NCBI RefSeq assembly: GCF_002953935.1
Contig: NZ_CP026514.1
Location: forward strand, 2,108,001-2,172,000
Length of the DNA: 64,000 nt
From: Arthrobacter sp. PGP41
Lineage (GTDB): Bacteria > Actinomycetota > Actinomycetes > Actinomycetales > Micrococcaceae
Direction: 5' to 3'
The stretch's first letter is position 1. The number at the start of each line of letters is the position of its first letter. The notes below the pieces were generated by a model that saw only the letters and a program-made list of their open reading frames with translations, was not told the DNA's origin and searched no databases. Below are positions 16,830 through 25,209 of the stretch, piece by piece. Position numbers and translations under genes: made by a program.

Positions 16830-17768
16830 ATGCCTGACCGCCTGATGCTGCTGGACACTGCCTCGCTGTACTTCCGCGCCTTCTACGGAATGCCGGATAC
16901 GATCCGGCGGGGGGACGGCACGCCAGTCAACGCCGTCCGGGGACTGCTGGACATGATTGCGCGGCTGACCACTGATTATCAGGCAACGCACCTGATCGCC
17001 TGCTGGGACGATGACTGGCGCCCGCAATGGAGGGTAGACCTTCTCCCCACGTACAAGGCCCACCGGGTGGCGGAGGCCGTCGCCGGCGCACCGGACGTCG
17101 AGGTGGTTCCGGATGCGCTTGAGGCACAGCTTCCGATGATCCGCCGGGTGCTTGAGCTTGCCGGCATCGCCATTGTAGGCGCGCCTGACCACGAGGCCGA
17201 CGACGTCGTGGGCACCTACGCGAGCCACGCGGACCTGCCAGTGGATGTGGTGACCGGAGACCGCGACCTCTTCCAGGTCTGCGACGACGAACGGCAGGTC
17301 CGGGTGATCTACACTGCCCGCGGCATGAAGAACCTCGAAGTCATCACCGAAGAAGTGGTGGTGGCCAAGTACCGTGTGCTGCCCCAGCAGTATGCCGACT
17401 ACGCCACATTGCGCGGCGACGCCTCGGACGGGTTGCCGGGCGTCGCAGGTATCGGCGAAAAGACGGCAGCGTCGCTGCTGCTCAAGCACGGCACCCTGGA
17501 GGGGCTGCTGGAAGCGGCCGGACATTCCGGCAGCGGACTGTCCGCCCCGGTGCGGGCCAGGTTGGCCGCCGCCGCGGGCTACCTCTCGGTTGCCCCCGCT
17601 GTCGTCAGGCTCGTGCGGGACCTGGACCTGCCGAGCCCCGAACAGGCTGGCGCCAAGCTAAGCCCCGTTTCGGGGGAGCCGCGCACCGAACTGGAACGCC
17701 TTGCCACCGAGTGGAACCTGGGCGGCTCGGTCCGGCGGCTTTTGGCGGCCCTCGACCTGCGGCAGTAG
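16830..17768 (+). CDS. Stand-alone 5'-3' exonuclease (FEN-like, PolA N-domain type)
   Basis: A 312-residue flap-endonuclease-type nuclease without polymerase domain. Catalytic acidic residues are in LLDTASLYFRAFYG (start), DHEADDVVG and VVTGDRDLFQV (middle), and the helix-hairpin-helix GDASDGLPGVAGIGEKTAAS binds DNA. The related domain also occurs in polA at 30089, so this genome has two. It probably processes flaps or RNA primers. The start has GAGGAT 6 bases upstream, a weaker version of the leaderless signature. Confidence 0.92.
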   Translation: MPDRLMLLDTASLYFRAFYGMPDTIRRGDGTPVNAVRGLLDMIARLTTDYQATHLIACWDDDWRPQWRVDLLPTYKAHRVAEAVAGAPDVEVVPDALEAQLPMIRRVLELAGIAIVGAPDHEADDVVGTYASHADLPVDVVTGDRDLFQVCDDERQVRVIYTARGMKNLEVITEEVVVAKYRVLPQQYADYATLRGDASDGLPGVAGIGEKTAASLLLKHGTLEGLLEAAGHSGSGLSAPVRARLAAAAGYLSVAPAVVRLVRDLDLPSPEQAGAKLSPVSGEPRTELERLATEWNLGGSVRRLLAALDLRQ

Positions 17769-17905
17769 GGACTGCAGCAAAGGAAGGCTGCGACAGCGCG
17801 TTGTGGCGAAGCGGCAGCCTTCCCTGCAGTTCCTTTTCCGGCGCTCCCTCAACGCACCAAACCGCACACTGCCCCTTGCGTCCCGCTTGCGTAGTCCAAA
17901 ACAGG

Positions 17906-17942
17906 TAGTAAGCTTGCTGACCAATACTAGTAAGCTTGCTGA
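17906..17942 (+). repeat. Twin 15-bp direct repeat upstream of a membrane-protein pair
   Basis: TAGTAAGCTTGCTGA occurs at 17906-17920 and again at 17928-17942. The two copies are identical and 22 bases apart, about two helical turns. Each has a near-palindromic core, AGTAAGCTTGCT. They lie 32 bases before the next start codon. The position and phasing suggest a regulator site, but the protein is unknown. Confidence 0.75.
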
Positions 17943-17973
17943 TTAGTCGGAGAAGCGGGAGCAGGTCGAAAAC

Positions 17974-18336
17974 ATGAGTGCAGTTATTGGTGGTGCCATC
18001 TGGTCCCTGGTGGCCGCTGCCGGAGCGGCGCTGGCCGCCAGCGCGCCTTTCGGTGCTGCAGGCCATGGCGGCCAGCACCTCGCAGGTCATCTGCTCCTGG
18101 GCCTGGGACTGGGCCAGTTGCTCGCCGCGCTGCTTCGCGCGGCCGCGCGCCGGGTTCTCCTGAAGGCCCCGCGGACAACGCCGGTATTCGTGGCAGCGGT
18201 TCCGGGAGAGGCACCTGCCGCGGCCCGGCCAGTAAAAGCGGCTGTCCCTGCAGCAAACATCGAAACCACTGCCGTGACGGTCCTGCGTCCCAGGCCGGCC
18301 GCCGTCGTGCCGCTGCGGGGCAGGCATGCCGCCTGA
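17974..18336 (+). CDS. Small alanine-rich membrane protein, unknown function
   Basis: A 120-residue protein. Residues 3-25 (VIGGAIWSLVAAAGAALAAS) and 35-55 (HLAGHLLLGLGLGQLLAALL) are hydrophobic and probably two membrane helices; a cluster of arginines (RAAARRVLLK) follows. The C-terminal half is Ala, Pro and Val rich with no recognised domain. It is preceded by the twin 15-bp repeat and overlaps the next gene by 11 bases, so the two form a unit. No family was recognised. Confidence 0.6.
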   Translation: MSAVIGGAIWSLVAAAGAALAASAPFGAAGHGGQHLAGHLLLGLGLGQLLAALLRAAARRVLLKAPRTTPVFVAAVPGEAPAAARPVKAAVPAANIETTAVTVLRPRPAAVVPLRGRHAA

Positions 18337-18907
18337 GGTTCCAGGGCCCCGACACACGGGCGGGGCTATCCCGGTGCCCCGATGGCGGAGGGTTTGGGGC
18401 GCACTCGCCGCAACTATTGCAGCCGCCGCCCTGGCGGCCGGAGCATTCTTTGTTTCCTCTGGTCTTCGCGGGTCCGGCTCGGAGGAGGCGACCCTTCAGG
18501 GCTTGCAGATCCGCGTGCTCAACGTGAGCCAGGCCGCCGCAGAGAACAGGCTGGACGGCGCCCTTGCTGCGTTGGATGCGCTCGAAAAGGACCTGGAATC
18601 TGCCGCCGGAGGGGGCTTGGTGTCAGCGTCCAGGTACCGCGATATCGAAGCTGCGCTGACGGCGGTCCGGGCCGAGATCAGCCGCCACATTGAAGCCCAG
18701 GCCGCCGCGGCTTCCACAGCCAAGGCGGCTGCAGTGGCAGCCGAGCCCCCCACGGCGGACGCCTCCGGTGCGCAGTCACAGCCCGTCCCGCCCCAACCGG
18801 AAGAGCCCGCCGCCGCCCCTGCGCCCGAATCGGCACCCCAGGGACCGGAACTGCCTGATGCCGCCAAGGATTCCAAGGGCAAGGCAAAGGGGACGGGAAA
18901 GCCTTAA
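18326..18907 (+). CDS. Membrane-anchored protein, mucin-associated-surface-protein-like
   Basis: A 193-residue protein with a single hydrophobic segment at about residues 25-47 (LAATIAAAALAAGAFFVSSG). It is followed by a helical region (LQIRVLNVSQAAAENRLDGA, YRDIEAALTAVRAEISRHIE) that resembles the short helical unit annotated in actinobacteria as mucin-associated surface protein. The last 60 residues are low-complexity Ala/Pro/Glu and end in Lys/Gly repeats. The helical part should face outwards. The start overlaps the previous gene. Function unknown. Confidence 0.6.
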   Translation: MPPEVPGPRHTGGAIPVPRWRRVWGALAATIAAAALAAGAFFVSSGLRGSGSEEATLQGLQIRVLNVSQAAAENRLDGALAALDALEKDLESAAGGGLVSASRYRDIEAALTAVRAEISRHIEAQAAAASTAKAAAVAAEPPTADASGAQSQPVPPQPEEPAAAPAPESAPQGPELPDAAKDSKGKAKGTGKP

Positions 18908-18967
18908 TCCCGGTGTCCGGCCACGCTTCCGTCCCGGCAGTAGCGAAATTCCGGGCAAAATGGAGTG

Positions 18968-21628
18968 ATGACTTCTCCGAGAGGCCGGAAGGCGCCGCCA
19001 GCCGGCAAAGCCTTCGACCTGGCGGCCATCGGCGCCGGTCTACCCTTTGCTGACTCGCTTGCGGCCTTGGCTGAAGCCCTGGGCGACGGCGTTGCCGGAG
19101 GAAGAGCGGGTGCCGGAGGAGCAGCAGTAGTGCAGGCACCGCCGGGAACAGGCAAGACCACACTGGTGCCGCCGCTCCTCGCCAACCTACTTGCAGCCGC
19201 CACCAGCCAGCCGGGCCGGGTGGTGGTCACCCAGCCGCGCCGCGTCGCCGCCCGTGCCGCCGCCCGCAGGCTTTCAGCCCTGGACGGCAGCCGGTTGGGA
19301 ACCCGCATCGGGTACACCGTCCGGGGCGAACGCCAGGCAGGACCCGAAACCCTCATCGAGTTCGTCACGCCCGGCATCCTGCTGCGCCGCCTGCTGGCCG
19401 CTCCGGACCTCCCCACGGCGGGCGCGGTGGTCCTGGACGAGGTCCACGAACGCGGGCTGGAAACGGATCTGCTCGTCGGCATGCTCGCTGAGGTCCGCCA
19501 GCTGCGCGGCGACCTGGCCGTCGTCGCAATGTCCGCCACCCTCGACGCACCCCGTTTTGCCGCCCTGCTGGGTGATCACGACGGCGGCGGGCCGGCTCCC
19601 GTCGTCGACTGCCCCTCCGTGCTCCATCCCTTGGACCTAGAGTGGCGGCCGGCCCCTGCCGCCAGGCTGGACGGGAGGGGAGTGGCGCCCGCGTTCCTGG
19701 AATTCGTGGCAGGGACGGCCGCGGAAGCCCACCGGCGTGTGCTGGCACAAGACGGCGGCACCGACGCACTGGTCTTCCTGCCCGGGGCGAGGGAGGTTTC
19801 CCAGGTGGCGGCGAGGCTCCGCGGCCTGGTTGGCCCAGGGATCGACGTGCTGGAACTCCACGGCCAGGCAGGGGCCGCCGAGCAGGACCGCGCAGTCTCC
19901 GGCCGCGGGCCGGGCGACACCGCCAGGATCATCGTCTCGACAGACCTAGCCGAGTCTTCGCTGACCGTCCCCGGCGTCCGGCTGGTTGTTGATTCAGGGC
20001 TTGCCCGTGAGCCGCGGCGTGACGCCGGGCGGGGGATGAACGGACTGGTCACGGTGTCCTGCTCCCGAGCCTCTGCGGAACAGCGTGCCGGGCGGGCTGC
20101 CCGCCAGGGGCCGGGGACCGTTGTCCGCTGCTACAGCCAGCAAGCCTTTGGCGCCGCACCGGCCCATGTGACCCCCGAAATCAACGTGGCGGACCTGACG
20201 GGCGCCGCCCTGTTGCTGGCGTGCTGGGGGTCCCCCCGGGGGAAGGGCCTTCCGCTGCCTGACGTGCCGCCGCAGCAGGCCATGGATGATGCGATGGAAG
20301 TCCTGGCGGAGCTCGGGGCAGTGTCCGGCAGCGGCCAGGCCACGGGCGCGGGCAGGATACTTGCCGGCATTCCCGCCGATCCGCGGCTGGGCCGTGCCCT
20401 GCTCGACGGCGCGGCTGCCGCCGGCCCCAAGGCGGCGGCGGAGGTGGTGGCCGCCGTGGCGGGTGATGGCCGCGCTCCGGGCGCTGACCTGGTGCGGCTC
20501 ATGTCCCGGCTGCGCAGTGACGGCGGGCCGGCCGGGCGGCGTTGGGCGGAGGAGAGCCGCCGCCTCGAGGCGCTGGCCGGCCAGGCGGGCCCGCTGTCCG
20601 AAGCTCCCGCGCTTCCTGCCCTCGCTGGCGGTGCTGAGGTGGTGGGCGCCGTCGTCGCCCTTGCTTTTCCCGACCGTGTGGCACGCAGGGTCCCTGGCGG
20701 CGGGCCGGAGCGCTACCTGCTGTCATCCGGGAGCCGGGCCGGGTTGCCGGCCGGAAGCAGCCTGGCAGGGCACGAATGGCTGGCCGTTGCTGAGGTGTCC
20801 CGCGCCGAAGGCAGGGACTCCGCCGGCACCGGAGCCGTGATCCGCGCCGCGGCTCCGCTCTCGGCCAGCCTTGCCGAGGCTGCTGCGTCACACCTTCTGG
20901 CTGAAATCGTTGAGGCCGCCTTCACGCAGGGCCGGGTTACCGCCCGGAGGGTCCGGCGATTGGGCGCTATTGGGCTCGCCTCCACTCCGGTGCGTCCCTC
21001 GCCCGCGGAGGGCAGGGCCGCGGTAGCAGCAGTGCTGGAGAAGGAAGGGCTTTCCGCCCTCAAATGGTCGACGCCGGCAGTATCCTTGCGCAGCAGGCTC
21101 GCCTTCCTGCACCGCGAGCTGGGCGGCCCGTGGCCGGACGTGTCGGAGGCGGGGCTCCTTGCCCGGCTGCAGGACTGGCTGGGATCCGAGCTCGAGGCGC
21201 TTGCAGGGGGCGCGGACGCCAGCACCATAGACCTCGCCGGGCCGCTCCGGCGGCTGCTTCCCTGGCCGGAGGCGGCCGGGATGGACGAGCTCGCCCCGGA
21301 ATGGCTGGAAGTCCCCAGCGGCTCCAGGGTGCGGATTGAGTATCCGGAATCCACAGCGGGGACGGAACGGCCCGTGGTTGCCGTCAAACTCCAGGAGTGC
21401 TTCGGGCTGGCGGCGACGCCCCGCCTGGTCCATGGCCGGGTACCGGTCCTGTTCCATCTGTTGTCACCGGCCCGGCGGCCACTCGCCGTCACCGACGACC
21501 TGACATCTTTCTGGTCCGGACCCTACGCACAGGTCCGCGCCGAGATGAGGGGGCGCTATCCCAGGCATCCCTGGCCGGAAGATCCCTGGACCGCACCGGC
21601 CACCGCACGGACCAAGCAGCGGAAATAG
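18968..21628 (+). CDS. hrpB: ATP-dependent helicase HrpB
   Basis: An 886-residue DEAH-type RNA helicase. Motif I is PPGTGKTT near residue 60, motif Ia TQPRRVAARAAARR, motif II LDEVHERGLETD, motif III MSATLD, motif V VSTDLAESSLTVPGV and motif VI SAEQRAGRAARQGPG. The C-terminal 300 residues carry the HrpB-specific region (LHRELGGPWPDVSE). The biological RNA target of HrpB is not established. ATG 18968 is used; a GTG one codon earlier is possible. CAAAAT lies 6 bases upstream, a weak leaderless signal. Length is normal for actinobacterial HrpB. Confidence 0.93.
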   Translation: MTSPRGRKAPPAGKAFDLAAIGAGLPFADSLAALAEALGDGVAGGRAGAGGAAVVQAPPGTGKTTLVPPLLANLLAAATSQPGRVVVTQPRRVAARAAARRLSALDGSRLGTRIGYTVRGERQAGPETLIEFVTPGILLRRLLAAPDLPTAGAVVLDEVHERGLETDLLVGMLAEVRQLRGDLAVVAMSATLDAPRFAALLGDHDGGGPAPVVDCPSVLHPLDLEWRPAPAARLDGRGVAPAFLEFVAGTAAEAHRRVLAQDGGTDALVFLPGAREVSQVAARLRGLVGPGIDVLELHGQAGAAEQDRAVSGRGPGDTARIIVSTDLAESSLTVPGVRLVVDSGLAREPRRDAGRGMNGLVTVSCSRASAEQRAGRAARQGPGTVVRCYSQQAFGAAPAHVTPEINVADLTGAALLLACWGSPRGKGLPLPDVPPQQAMDDAMEVLAELGAVSGSGQATGAGRILAGIPADPRLGRALLDGAAAAGPKAAAEVVAAVAGDGRAPGADLVRLMSRLRSDGGPAGRRWAEESRRLEALAGQAGPLSEAPALPALAGGAEVVGAVVALAFPDRVARRVPGGGPERYLLSSGSRAGLPAGSSLAGHEWLAVAEVSRAEGRDSAGTGAVIRAAAPLSASLAEAAASHLLAEIVEAAFTQGRVTARRVRRLGAIGLASTPVRPSPAEGRAAVAAVLEKEGLSALKWSTPAVSLRSRLAFLHRELGGPWPDVSEAGLLARLQDWLGSELEALAGGADASTIDLAGPLRRLLPWPEAAGMDELAPEWLEVPSGSRVRIEYPESTAGTERPVVAVKLQECFGLAATPRLVHGRVPVLFHLLSPARRPLAVTDDLTSFWSGPYAQVRAEMRGRYPRHPWPEDPWTAPATARTKQRK

Positions 21629-21742
21629 CAGGCTGCCGCGTTCGCCTACCCGGGCGCACGGCCCCGCGTGAGATCTCCGATACACGCCTGTTACTTACAG
21701 TCGACGCCCTGAAACATGCACCGCATAGGCTCGTTTCCACTT

Positions 21743-21756
21743 GGACAGTGTTGTCC
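21743..21756. promoter_or_regulatory. Inverted repeat, possible operator
   Basis: GGACA-GTGT-TGTCC is a perfect 5-4-5 inverted repeat 26 bases before a small gene with a strong ribosome site. The shape fits a dimeric repressor site (TetR-like sites often look like this). No regulator gene is adjacent. Confidence 0.4.
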
Positions 21757-21782
21757 TCAACAGGAAACGGAAGGACGTAAAG

Positions 21783-21935
21783 ATGTTTCTCTTCAACAGC
21801 CTCAACCTCTTGCTCGACGGCCGGCGCAGTGATGACAGCCGGTCACACGGCGGCGGCAGCGGACAAACCGAATTCCCTGAAGGCCAGCTCAGTTCTGCAG
21901 CCTGGGAAGGCTGGTGGCACGAGGAAGCCGCCTGA
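21783..21935 (+). CDS. Small protein, 50 residues, unknown function
   Basis: ATG 21783 follows GGAAGGA with an 8-base spacer, one of the better ribosome sites in the window. The product begins MFLFNSLNLLLDGRRSDDSR, has a Gly/Ser-rich middle and ends WEGWWHEEAA with three tryptophans. It is too short for the usual gene callers and no family was recognised. An inverted repeat sits in the upstream region. Expression is plausible but unproven. Confidence 0.45.
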   Translation: MFLFNSLNLLLDGRRSDDSRSHGGGSGQTEFPEGQLSSAAWEGWWHEEAA

Positions 21936-21996
21936 CAGCCGGACACCCTGGCCGCCTGGTTCCGTGCAGCGGCCCCGATCAAAACGGCGCTTCCGA

Positions 21997-22674
21997 TCAG
22001 CCGGGCGCGCGGATGAAGCCAGCCACCTGCTCCGCAAGGGACGCGCCCACTTCCGTGGCTGACCGCTTCACGCCGGCCACCGCAAACGAATGGTCGCCGC
22101 CTTCCACCCACTGCAGGACAGCTGAGGGTCCTATCCGGCGCACCACGTCCTCGAGGATGCCGGGAGTGGCGAACGTGTCCCGGCTGCCCTGCAGGAACAG
22201 CATGGGTGAAGTGATGCCGTAGAGGTGTTCATCCCGGACTTTCTCGGGCTTTCCCGGCGGATGCAGGGGATATCCCAGGTAGACCAGTCCTGCAGCCTCC
22301 ATCCCGTCCGCCACGGCCATCGAGGCCATCCGTCCGCCGAAGGACTTGCCTGCCGCCCACATCGGGCCGGCGCCGCCGTGTTCCGCCGCCTGGCCTGCCG
22401 CTGCCGCCATGGCTGCCCGCCAGGCTGCGATCGCCGTGGGCGGGCGGTCCGGGAACTTCCTGCCGGCCTCCCGGTAGGGGAAGTTGAAACGTAGGGTGGC
22501 GAGGCCAAGGGCGTTCAGGGCGTCGGTGAACCCGCACAGGAAGGGATGCTCCATGCCCGCACCGGCACCGTGCGCCACCACCACGGTCGCGGACGGGCTG
22601 TCAGGGCGCGCGTAGGCGCCGGAGACCGTGACGTCACCCACCGGGATGCTGAGGGTGGTTTCAGAAGCTGGCAT
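21997..22674 (-). CDS. Alpha/beta hydrolase, dienelactone-hydrolase/KANL3-Tex30-like
   Basis: A 225-residue hydrolase. HGAGAGMEHPF carries the oxyanion region, GKSFGGRMAS holds the nucleophile Ser near residue 112, the acid is Asp in GSRDTFATP, and the base is His in GGDHSF. The opening resembles the KANL3/Tex30 type of small alpha/beta hydrolases. Substrate unknown. The gene is divergent from the LigD-type polymerase gene; the two starts are about 70 bases apart. CATGAT lies 6 bases before the ATG, a weak leaderless signal. Confidence 0.87.
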   Translation of the reverse strand: MPASETTLSIPVGDVTVSGAYARPDSPSATVVVAHGAGAGMEHPFLCGFTDALNALGLATLRFNFPYREAGRKFPDRPPTAIAAWRAAMAAAAGQAAEHGGAGPMWAAGKSFGGRMASMAVADGMEAAGLVYLGYPLHPPGKPEKVRDEHLYGITSPMLFLQGSRDTFATPGILEDVVRRIGPSAVLQWVEGGDHSFAVAGVKRSATEVGASLAEQVAGFIRAPG

Positions 22675-22730
22675 GTGTCCATCATGCCGGACCGGCCGCC
22701 CAAATCTGCCGGGCTCCTGTTGCCGGGGTG

Positions 22731-22742
22731 TACGTTGTCCCC
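22731..22742 (+). promoter_or_regulatory. Leaderless -10 (TACGTT) for the LigD-type polymerase gene
   Basis: TACGTT at 22731-22736, 6 bases, then ATG 22743. Confidence 0.6.
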
Positions 22743-23765
22743 ATGGCGAGCGAACAGACCACCCTCACAGTCCAGGGTCCGAACGGCGAGCGGGAGATGC
22801 GCATTTCCAGCCCCGGCAGGGTCATCTGGCCTGAGCCTGGAATCACCAAACTCGACCTCGCGCAGTACATCTGCGACGTTGGGGATGCGTTCATCGCTGC
22901 CAACGGCGGCAGGCCCGTGGCCCTGCAAAGGTTCTCGGGCAACATCGAGGGCGAGATGTTCTTCTCCAAGAACCCGCCGAAGGGCGCACCGGCGTTCGTC
23001 CGGTCCACCAACGTGGTTTTTCCGAGCGCGCGCTCCCATCCCATGCTGATCCTCGACGAACCAGCAGCAGCTGTATGGGCGGTGCAGATGAACACCATCG
23101 TTTTCCACCCCTGGCCCTCCCGCGCGGAAAACACGGACAATCCCGACCAGCTGCGCATCGACCTCGACCCGCAGCCGGGAACCGATTTCGACGACGCCAT
23201 CCCTGCCGCGCTGGCGTTGAAGGAGGTCCTGGCTGAGGCGGGCCTTGACTGCTTCATCAAGACCTCAGGGAACCGCGGGCTGCATGTTTATGCGCCCGTT
23301 GAGCCCACCAGGGAATTCCTGGACGTCCGGCATGGAGTCATCGCCGCGGCGCGGGAACTCGAGCGCCGGATGCCGGAAAAGGTCACCACCGCCTGGTGGA
23401 AGGAAGAACGCGGCGAGCGGGTATTCGTGGACTTCAACCAAGCCAACCGGGACCGCACCATCGCCGGCGCCTACAGCCCACGGCCGCTGCCCCACGCCCC
23501 GGTGTCCTGCCCGATCACTTGGGACGAACTGGAAAGCGTGGATCCGAAGAACTTCACCATCCTCACAGTCCCGGACCGGCTCAAGACGCTCGGCGACCCC
23601 TGGGCGGACATGGGCAGGAACCCCGGAACCATCGACAGGCTCCTCGAGTGGTGGGAGCGTGACCTCAAGGCCGGCCTGGGCGAGCTTCCCTTCCCGCCCG
23701 ACTACCCCAAGATGCCGGGCGAGCCGCCCAGGGTGCAGCCAAGCCGGGCGCGCAAGCAGGAGTAG
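22743..23765 (+). CDS. LigD-type polymerase (PolDom/PrimPol-like), stand-alone
   Basis: A 340-residue archaeo-eukaryotic primase-like polymerase of the LigD polymerase-domain family. Catalytic acidic residues are in LRIDLDPQPGTDFDD near residue 140, a conserved SGNRGLHVYAPV follows near residue 178, and RVFVDFNQANRDRTIAGAYS carries the third acidic residue and nucleotide contacts. There is no ligase or nuclease domain. Mycobacterial stand-alone relatives (PolD1, PolD2) fill gaps in end-joining or base excision repair. No Ku gene is near. Start 22743 is set by the leaderless promoter and by homology. Confidence 0.92.
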   Translation: MASEQTTLTVQGPNGEREMRISSPGRVIWPEPGITKLDLAQYICDVGDAFIAANGGRPVALQRFSGNIEGEMFFSKNPPKGAPAFVRSTNVVFPSARSHPMLILDEPAAAVWAVQMNTIVFHPWPSRAENTDNPDQLRIDLDPQPGTDFDDAIPAALALKEVLAEAGLDCFIKTSGNRGLHVYAPVEPTREFLDVRHGVIAAARELERRMPEKVTTAWWKEERGERVFVDFNQANRDRTIAGAYSPRPLPHAPVSCPITWDELESVDPKNFTILTVPDRLKTLGDPWADMGRNPGTIDRLLEWWERDLKAGLGELPFPPDYPKMPGEPPRVQPSRARKQE

Positions 23766-23828
23766 CCGGAAGGGGAAGGCGACACCCGTCGTCGCCCACG
23801 TCCTTACCCAAGCGCGCTTTCGCAGCAG

Positions 23829-24449
23829 CTATTCGAAGCGGGACGGATCCCCGGTGCCGCGCCGGACAACCTCTGCCACGCCGCTGGAAAAGTCCACCAC
23901 CGTGGTGGGTTCCGATCCGCAGTCGCCCGCGTCGATCACGGCGTCCACCTGGTGGTCCAGGCGCTCCTTGATCTCCCACCCCTGAGTCAGTGGATCCTCC
24001 TCGTCGGGGAGCAGCAGGGTGCTCGAAAGCAACGGCTCACCGAGCTCCGCGAGCAGTGCCTGTACCACCCGGTTGTCCGGAATCCTGACGCCAACCGTCT
24101 TCTTCTTCGGATGCAGCAGGCGCTTCGGAACCTCCTTGGTGGCCGGCAGGATGAAGGTGTAGCCGCCCGGGGTGACGGCCTTGATGCTGCGGAAGACATC
24201 GTTGCCGATGTGCACGAACTGGCCCAACTGGGCGAAGTCACGGCAGACCAGCGTGAAGTGGTGCTTGTCGTCCAGCCGGCGGATGCTCTTAATCCGGTCC
24301 AGGGCGTCCCTGTTGCCTATCTGCGCGCCCAGCGCGTAGCAGGAGTCCGTGGGATAGGCGATCAGCCCGCCGTCGAGCACTATCTTGACTGCCTGGGTGA
24401 TGGCGCGGGGCTGGGGGTCCTGGGGGTGCACGTCAAAGTATCTGGCCAT
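23829..24449 (-). CDS. Sua5/YciO/YrdC family protein (threonylcarbamoyl-AMP synthase fold)
   Basis: A 206-residue protein with the YrdC fold: GGLIAYPTDSCYALG (KR/ST-type nucleotide pocket), SIRRLDDKHHFTLVCRD, and GGYTFILPAT, then VGVRIPDN. True Sua5/TsaC makes threonylcarbamoyl-AMP for the t6A base of tRNA. This protein looks closer to the YciO branch (KHHFTLVCRDF), whose role is less clear. The frame is open upstream, but ATG 24449 fits the homology and has TAGGCT 7 bases before it. It is convergent with the polymerase gene. Confidence 0.88.
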   Translation of the reverse strand: MARYFDVHPQDPQPRAITQAVKIVLDGGLIAYPTDSCYALGAQIGNRDALDRIKSIRRLDDKHHFTLVCRDFAQLGQFVHIGNDVFRSIKAVTPGGYTFILPATKEVPKRLLHPKKKTVGVRIPDNRVVQALLAELGEPLLSSTLLLPDEEDPLTQGWEIKERLDHQVDAVIDAGDCGSEPTTVVDFSSGVAEVVRRGTGDPSRFE

Positions 24450-24462
24450 GCCCCTGAGCCTA
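24450..24462 (-). promoter_or_regulatory. Leaderless -10 (TAGGCT) for the Sua5/YciO gene
   Basis: On the reverse strand TAGGCT (24462-24457) is followed by 7 bases and the ATG at 24449. Confidence 0.6.
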
Positions 24463-24577
24463 CGGCCCGGCACGGCCTTGCGCACCACCGTCCGGCATCC
24501 CCTACCACCCGCCCTTCGTTTGAGGCAGGATGTTGTCTGGTTCCACCATGTTCCGTCCCCACTCAAGGAGATCCGCC

Positions 24578-25012
24578 ATGCCGACCACCCTCAACCCCTA
24601 CATCAGCTTCCGCGACAACGCGCGCGAGGCGATGACCTTCTACCAGGCCGTCTTCGGCGGTGAGCTGTCCCTCAGCACTTTCGGGGAATTCCAGGCCAGC
24701 GACGATCCGGCCGAATCGGACAAGATCATGCACGGCATGCTGACCACAACCCAGGGGATGGTGCTGATGGGGGCGGACACACCGAACAGCATGGGGTACA
24801 CGCCGGGAGCATCCATCTCGATCTCCCTCAGCGGTGACGATGAAGCGGAACTGCGCGGCTACTACGAGAAGCTCAGCGGCGACGGCGGAACGGTGACCGT
24901 TCCAATGGAGCAGGCGCCCTGGGGTGACATCTTCGGGATGTGCACCGACCGGTTCGGCGTGGCCTGGCTGGTCAACGTCAACAACCCCGCGGGTGCAGCG
25001 GGAGCACACTAG
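24578..25012 (+). CDS. VOC family protein (PhnB/glyoxalase-like)
   Basis: A 144-residue vicinal-oxygen-chelate protein. NPYISFRDNAREAMTFYQAV begins the first beta-alpha-beta module, GADTPN and SISISLSGDD the second, and APWGDIFGMCTDRFGVAW the conserved PhnB end. Many members have lost the metal site, and the function of this branch is mostly unknown. AAGGAG lies 7 bases before ATG 24578. It is divergent from the Sua5/YciO gene. A 197-base gap after it holds no recognised gene. Confidence 0.9.
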   Translation: MPTTLNPYISFRDNAREAMTFYQAVFGGELSLSTFGEFQASDDPAESDKIMHGMLTTTQGMVLMGADTPNSMGYTPGASISISLSGDDEAELRGYYEKLSGDGGTVTVPMEQAPWGDIFGMCTDRFGVAWLVNVNNPAGAAGAH

Positions 25013-25209
25013 GCGGCTCTTCCTTACCTGGCGCTGCCGCGTGGCCGGGAATGCCATCAGGGAGCGCGGGCTCCTTGAGGACAACGGAGGCCGGTGCGAG
25101 GATGTAGGCGTGCAGTCAGTCGTCAGATTCAGCGGCCCGGACCATGGGCGGCTCGCCACCGCCCCGCAACCGGGCTTCCGGCAGCGCTAGGTTCGCGGTT
25201 CGGCCCGGC

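Noticed and set aside
24924..25190. Short forward frame after the VOC gene
   Set aside because: No ribosome site or motif; it overlaps the end of the VOC gene in another frame.
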